Source: Thermoplasmata archaeon
Lineage (GTDB): Archaea; Thermoplasmatota; Thermoplasmata; Lutacidiplasmatales; UBA184
Assembly: GCA_030040035.1 (NCBI GenBank)
Contig: JASHUJ010000076.1
Span: forward strand, 1-9,303
DNA length: 9,303 nt
Reading direction: 5' to 3'
Shown: positions 6,650 through 9,303 of the stretch, piece by piece
How positions within the stretch are numbered: the stretch's first letter is position 1
Layout of the letters: every line of letters begins with the position of its first letter
Position numbers and translations under genes: made by a program
Notes under the pieces: generated by a model
The model's database searches: none
Told to the model about the DNA's origin: nothing
The model's input: only the letters and a program-made list of their open reading frames with translations

Positions 6650-7879
6650 ATGGTCGCGATTCCCTCAGCGGAGGAGAGCGGCTCGGACGTCGTGCTGACG
6701 ACGTTCTACCTCCGCAAGTACTTCCCGATCCGCGGCGGCCTGTTCAGCCAGCACGTCGGCAACGTGCAGGCGGTCGACGGGATCTCGTTCACGATCCGGC
6801 GCGGCGAGACGGTCGGCCTCGTCGGGGAATCGGGTTGCGGCAAGACGACCGTCGGCCGGTTGATGCTCCGGTTGATCGAGCCGTCGTCGGGTCACTCGTT
6901 CTATCGCCCGCCGCCCGAGGTCTTCGCCCGCCTCAACGACCTCTACGCCGAGCTGCGACCGTACGCGAGCGGGCCCGACGGGTTCGAGTCCGCGCCGGCG
7001 GGGGCGAAGCAGGCCCTCGCCGAGATCGACAAGCTCGCCGACCAGTACTCGATCTACCGGAAGTCCCGGCGCGAGATGGCCGGGATCCGCGCCCGGTTCC
7101 AGATGGTCTTCCAGGACCCGTTCAGCTCGCTCAGCCCCCGCCAACTGGTGCGGGACATCGTCGCGGAGCCGCTCGAGGTCCACCACGTCGGCACGAAGGC
7201 CGAGCGCGACCAGCGGGTCCTCGAACTCCTGCGCGAGGTCGGCCTCAACCCCGAGCACGTCTGGCGCTACCCGCACGAGTTCTCGGGGGGCCAGCGCCAG
7301 CGGATCTGTATCGCCCGGGCGCTCGCGCTCCGACCCGAGTTCATCGTGCTCGACGAACCGACGAGCGCGCTCGACGTCTCGGTCCAGGCGCAGGTCCTCG
7401 GGATCCTGCAGAAGCTGAAATCGGAATTCAACCTCGCCTACCTGTTCATCTCCCACCACCTCTCGGTCGTCCGGGCGATCAGCGACCGGGTCGTCGTGAT
7501 GTACCTCGGTCGGATCACGGAGGAAGCCCCGACGGACGAGCTGTTCAGCCGCCCCCTCCACCCGTACACCCAAGCGCTCCTCTCGGCGATCCCGATCCCG
7601 GACCCGACCCTCCACCGCGACCGGCTCGTCCTCTCGGGCGACGTGCCGAGCCCCTCGGCCCCGCCCTCCGGCTGCCGGTTCCACACCCGGTGCCCGGCGG
7701 TGATGCCGATCTGCTCCGAGGTCGATCCGCCGCTGACCGAGATCCGGCCCGGCCACTGGGTCGCCTGCCACCTCTACACGGCCCCTTCCTCGGGCGTCGC
7801 CGCGACCGCGGAGGCCGGACCGGCGCCGAACACGGCGCCCCCCGTGGGTCCCGCCGGAGCGCCCGTGCTCTCGACCTAG
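6650..7879 (+). CDS. dppF: Dipeptide/oligopeptide ABC transporter ATPase, DppF type
   Basis: Second ATPase, expected to pair with DppD. The N-terminal VVLTTFYLRKYFPIRGGLF pattern is typical of DppF/OppF. Motifs: Walker A GESGCGKT (59-66), Q-loop MVFQDP (Gln155), signature FSGGQRQR (211-218), Walker B FIVLDEP (231-237, Glu236 catalytic) and H-loop His269. The residue after the H-loop His is a second His rather than the usual Asp. The C-terminal domain carries PPSGCRFHTRCPAVMPIC with Cys342, 348, 355 and a later Cys373, repeating the four-cysteine set of DppD. At 409 residues it is longer than the usual 320-330: about 50 extra helical residues lie between Walker A and the Q-loop (about 85-142), and an Ala/Pro-rich tail covers 378-409. 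It begins four bases after the dppD stop, with no clear ribosome site. Confidence 0.95.
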   Translation: MVAIPSAEESGSDVVLTTFYLRKYFPIRGGLFSQHVGNVQAVDGISFTIRRGETVGLVGESGCGKTTVGRLMLRLIEPSSGHSFYRPPPEVFARLNDLYAELRPYASGPDGFESAPAGAKQALAEIDKLADQYSIYRKSRREMAGIRARFQMVFQDPFSSLSPRQLVRDIVAEPLEVHHVGTKAERDQRVLELLREVGLNPEHVWRYPHEFSGGQRQRICIARALALRPEFIVLDEPTSALDVSVQAQVLGILQKLKSEFNLAYLFISHHLSVVRAISDRVVVMYLGRITEEAPTDELFSRPLHPYTQALLSAIPIPDPTLHRDRLVLSGDVPSPSAPPSGCRFHTRCPAVMPICSEVDPPLTEIRPGHWVACHLYTAPSSGVAATAEAGPAPNTAPPVGPAGAPVLST

Positions 7880-7928
7880 TCGGCCGACCCGCGTCCCTCG
7901 GCGCGACCCCGACCGGCTCCTCGCCGGG

Positions 7929-7939
7929 AACTTCTATAG
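7929..7939 (+). promoter_or_regulatory. Archaeal promoter (BRE-like AA + TATA) for the leaderless gene at 7962
   Basis: AA at 7929-7930 and TTCTATAG at 7932-7939 sit 32-33 and about 25 nt before the GTG at 7962, the expected BRE and TATA positions if transcription starts at that codon. It is one of few AT-rich spots in the 82-base gap after dppF. The rest of that gap (7880-7928) shows nothing recognisable and no T-run terminator. It separates the second permease pair from the first operon. Confidence 0.6.
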
Positions 7940-7961
7940 CAAGTGGACTCCTCGCGGGAGC

Positions 7962-9068
7962 GTGACCGGCCCCCCGAGCGGGCCGCGGCCTCGGCGCCGC
8001 CGGTTCGGACTCTCGCCCTACGCCCGGTACGCCGTGCAGCGCGCGCTGCTCCTGCCGGCCCAGCTCCTGCTCGTGCTCCTGATCCTGTATCTCGCGCTCT
8101 ACATCCCGAGCGTGACCTCGCTGGGCCAGTACCAGGGTCTCGCCGGATTCTGGACCGGCTTTTCGCAGTTGATCGTCAACGACTTCAGCGGGAACTGGGG
8201 CCAGTCGGTCCAGTACGGGGGCGTGCCGATCGTCGAGCTCTACGCCTGGGCGATCCCGCAGTCCATCGAGCTCGCGATCTTCGCGCTCGGGATCGCCGCG
8301 GCGATCGCGTATCCGACGAGCCTGCTCGCCGGCTGGGCCCGACGGGCTCCCGTCGACGCGTCGGTCCGGCTCACGTCGCTCTTCGGCACGTTCTTCCCGG
8401 TGATCATCGGGGGGGGCCTCCTCCTCTCGGGCCTGTTCTACTGGTTCTACCACACGTACCACGACATCCCGATCGGCATCCTGCCGAACTCGTTCTGGTG
8501 GTTCGACCAGGGCTACCTCCTGCCCCCGTCCTGGGTGCTGTTCACGCAGGCGTACACCCAACCCACCGGTTTCCCGCTGATCGACGGCGTGCTCCACGGG
8601 GCGTGGGGGTTCGAGCAGATCGTGCTCGTGAAGACCCTGATCCAGGCCTCGGTGATCGCGATCATCTACGTCTCGATCTTCCTCCGGCATTCGTTCACGA
8701 TCGTCCGCGACGCGAGCGAGGAGCTGCACGTGGTGGCGGCCCGCTCCCGGGGCATCTCGGACCGGACCCTGCTCTGGCGGTACACGGCCCGGCGCGTCCG
8801 TCCGACGTTCCTGCTCGTCTTCGCGCTCACGCTCCCCGCGTACCTCGGGACGCAGTTCGTCGTCGAGGCGGTGTTCCAGGACTACGGGCTCGGGAACCTG
8901 GTCCTGCTCACCCTGACGGGTCAGATCCCCGAGCGCTACACGCTCGGCCCGATCCTCGAGTCCTGGCAGGTGATGATGTTCCTCCTCGCGATCGCCGTGC
9001 TCGTCTGGTTGCTCGCGGTCGATCTCATCGCGCATCGATTGGATCCCCGACCGGTGGCGGGACGGTGA
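7962..9068 (+). CDS. Second ABC transporter permease, divergent DppB type
   Basis: A 368-residue permease of the peptide/nickel importer family, clearly different from the DppB at 2562. A basic N-terminus (RPRRRRF) precedes the first helix (about 28-49); other helices lie near 100-124, 138-162, 225-242, 281-300 and 337-357. The first external loop is short and includes FSGNWGQSVQYGG (75-87), matching the family's 'GD-G-S' segment. The loop before helix four carries PTGFPLIDGVLHG (201-213), nearly the same as PTGFPTIDALIHG in the first DppB. The EAA loop is recognisable but degenerate: HVVAARSRGISDRTLLWRYTARRVRPTF (about 256-283), lacking the usual H-RN motif. It ends HRLDPRPVAGR. It contains no cysteine, against four in the first DppB. 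The start is GTG, leaderless by promoter spacing. Its substrate is unknown. Confidence 0.9.
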   Translation: MTGPPSGPRPRRRRFGLSPYARYAVQRALLLPAQLLLVLLILYLALYIPSVTSLGQYQGLAGFWTGFSQLIVNDFSGNWGQSVQYGGVPIVELYAWAIPQSIELAIFALGIAAAIAYPTSLLAGWARRAPVDASVRLTSLFGTFFPVIIGGGLLLSGLFYWFYHTYHDIPIGILPNSFWWFDQGYLLPPSWVLFTQAYTQPTGFPLIDGVLHGAWGFEQIVLVKTLIQASVIAIIYVSIFLRHSFTIVRDASEELHVVAARSRGISDRTLLWRYTARRVRPTFLLVFALTLPAYLGTQFVVEAVFQDYGLGNLVLLTLTGQIPERYTLGPILESWQVMMFLLAIAVLVWLLAVDLIAHRLDPRPVAGR

Positions 9069-9303
9069 GCGCGGCCCCCGCCCCGTCCGCCGCTCCGCCG
9101 GCCTACCGGGCGATCCGCCCCGGGTGGCGCACGCGCTACGGCCGGCATCCCCTCGGCCTCACCTTCTGGCTCGGGGCCGCCGTCCTCGGCGGGTACCTCG
9201 TCGTGGCCGTCAGCGCGCTCGTGGTGTTCCACGGCACGCTCGGGACCCTCGCGACGAATCCCAACTGGATCTACGGGCCGCCGTTCGGGACGGCGATCGG
9301 CCC
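9065..9303 (+). CDS. Second ABC transporter permease, DppC type, N-terminal part (3' end outside window)
   Basis: An open frame starting with GTG at 9065 overlaps the preceding permease stop by four bases (GTGA) and runs off the window end, with 79 codons visible. It shows an Ala/Pro-rich N-terminus, then RTRYGRHPLGLTFWLGAAVLG and a hydrophobic helix (about 31-56), ending with NPNWIYGPPFGTAIG. A short cytoplasmic N-terminus with a 'R--R-PLGL' stretch before the first helix is how DppC/OppC proteins begin, and the DppB-DppC gene order supports this. No EAA loop or core domain is in view, so the assignment leans on position. A GGTGG at 9053-9057 could serve as its ribosome site. Confidence 0.75.
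   Translation, partial: MSAAPAPSAAPPAYRAIRPGWRTRYGRHPLGLTFWLGAAVLGGYLVVAVSALVVFHGTLGTLATNPNWIYGPPFGTAIG

Noticed and set aside
6665..7771. A 368-codon minus-strand open frame opposite dppF.
   Set aside because: Antisense of a fully motif-supported ATPase; composition is Asp/Arg/Glu-rich and shows no family resemblance.
7880..7928. Search for a terminator after dppF and after pth2 and the gene at 1768.
   Set aside because: No T-rich run, the usual archaeal signal, is present in these GC-rich gaps, and no stem followed by T residues was seen.
6835..7965. A 376-codon plus-strand frame overlapping dppF in another frame.
   Set aside because: Arg/Pro/Gly-rich frame-shifted shadow of dppF with no recognisable motifs.
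7545..9035. A 496-codon open frame on the minus strand opposite dppF and the second dppB.
   Set aside because: Its product is almost entirely Arg/Asp/Glu/Pro/His/Gly repeats without hydrophobic core or motif, as expected for the antisense of a GC-rich gene. The + strand proteins have clear families.

Overview
The window is a GC-rich (by eye about two thirds G+C) archaeal chromosome segment with every gene on the + strand. An archaeal type of lineage is indicated by the SRP54 C-terminus, which resembles archaeal SRP54 more than bacterial Ffh, by a Pth2-type peptidyl-tRNA hydrolase, and by TATA/BRE-like promoter elements about 25-28 nt upstream of two GTG start codons that lack a ribosome binding site (leaderless genes). 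High GC, leaderless genes and secreted or membrane proteins rich in Ser/Thr/Asn fit an uncultured Thermoplasmatota (Thermoplasmata-like) lineage. That placement is inference, not proof.

Layout. (1) Positions 1-1657 are a tight housekeeping cluster: the 3' part of srp54 (protein targeting GTPase), a DUF1616-like three-helix membrane protein with a cytoplasmic coiled-coil tail, and pth2 (peptidyl-tRNA hydrolase), which overlaps its upstream neighbour by 11 bp. (2) Positions 1738-2409 are a single leaderless gene for an unrecognised bitopic or double-spanning surface protein. (3) Positions 2484-7879 hold a dipeptide/oligopeptide ABC importer operon: a promoter with a 5' hairpin and a Shine-Dalgarno site, then permease dppB, permease dppC, ATPase dppD and ATPase dppF, spaced 1-12 nt apart. 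No substrate-binding protein gene lies inside this operon. (4) At 7962 a second, separately promoted (leaderless) transcription unit begins, with a divergent DppB-type permease followed, with a GTGA overlap, by a DppC-type permease cut off by the window end.

How the genes work together. DppB and DppC would form the membrane channel, and DppD and DppF the paired ATPases, for ATP-driven uptake of peptides or similar solutes delivered by an extracytoplasmic binding protein encoded elsewhere. The importer departs from the textbook form. Both ATPases carry extra helical, charged insertions (about 165 residues in DppD, about 50 in DppF). All ten cysteines of the first permease pair fall in predicted extracytoplasmic loops, while the second DppB has no cysteine at all. 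The second permease pair directly follows the ATPases, so two permease pairs might share one ATPase pair. I found no RNA gene, CRISPR array, insertion sequence, integrase or clear terminator. No interval longer than about 155 bases is without a gene.
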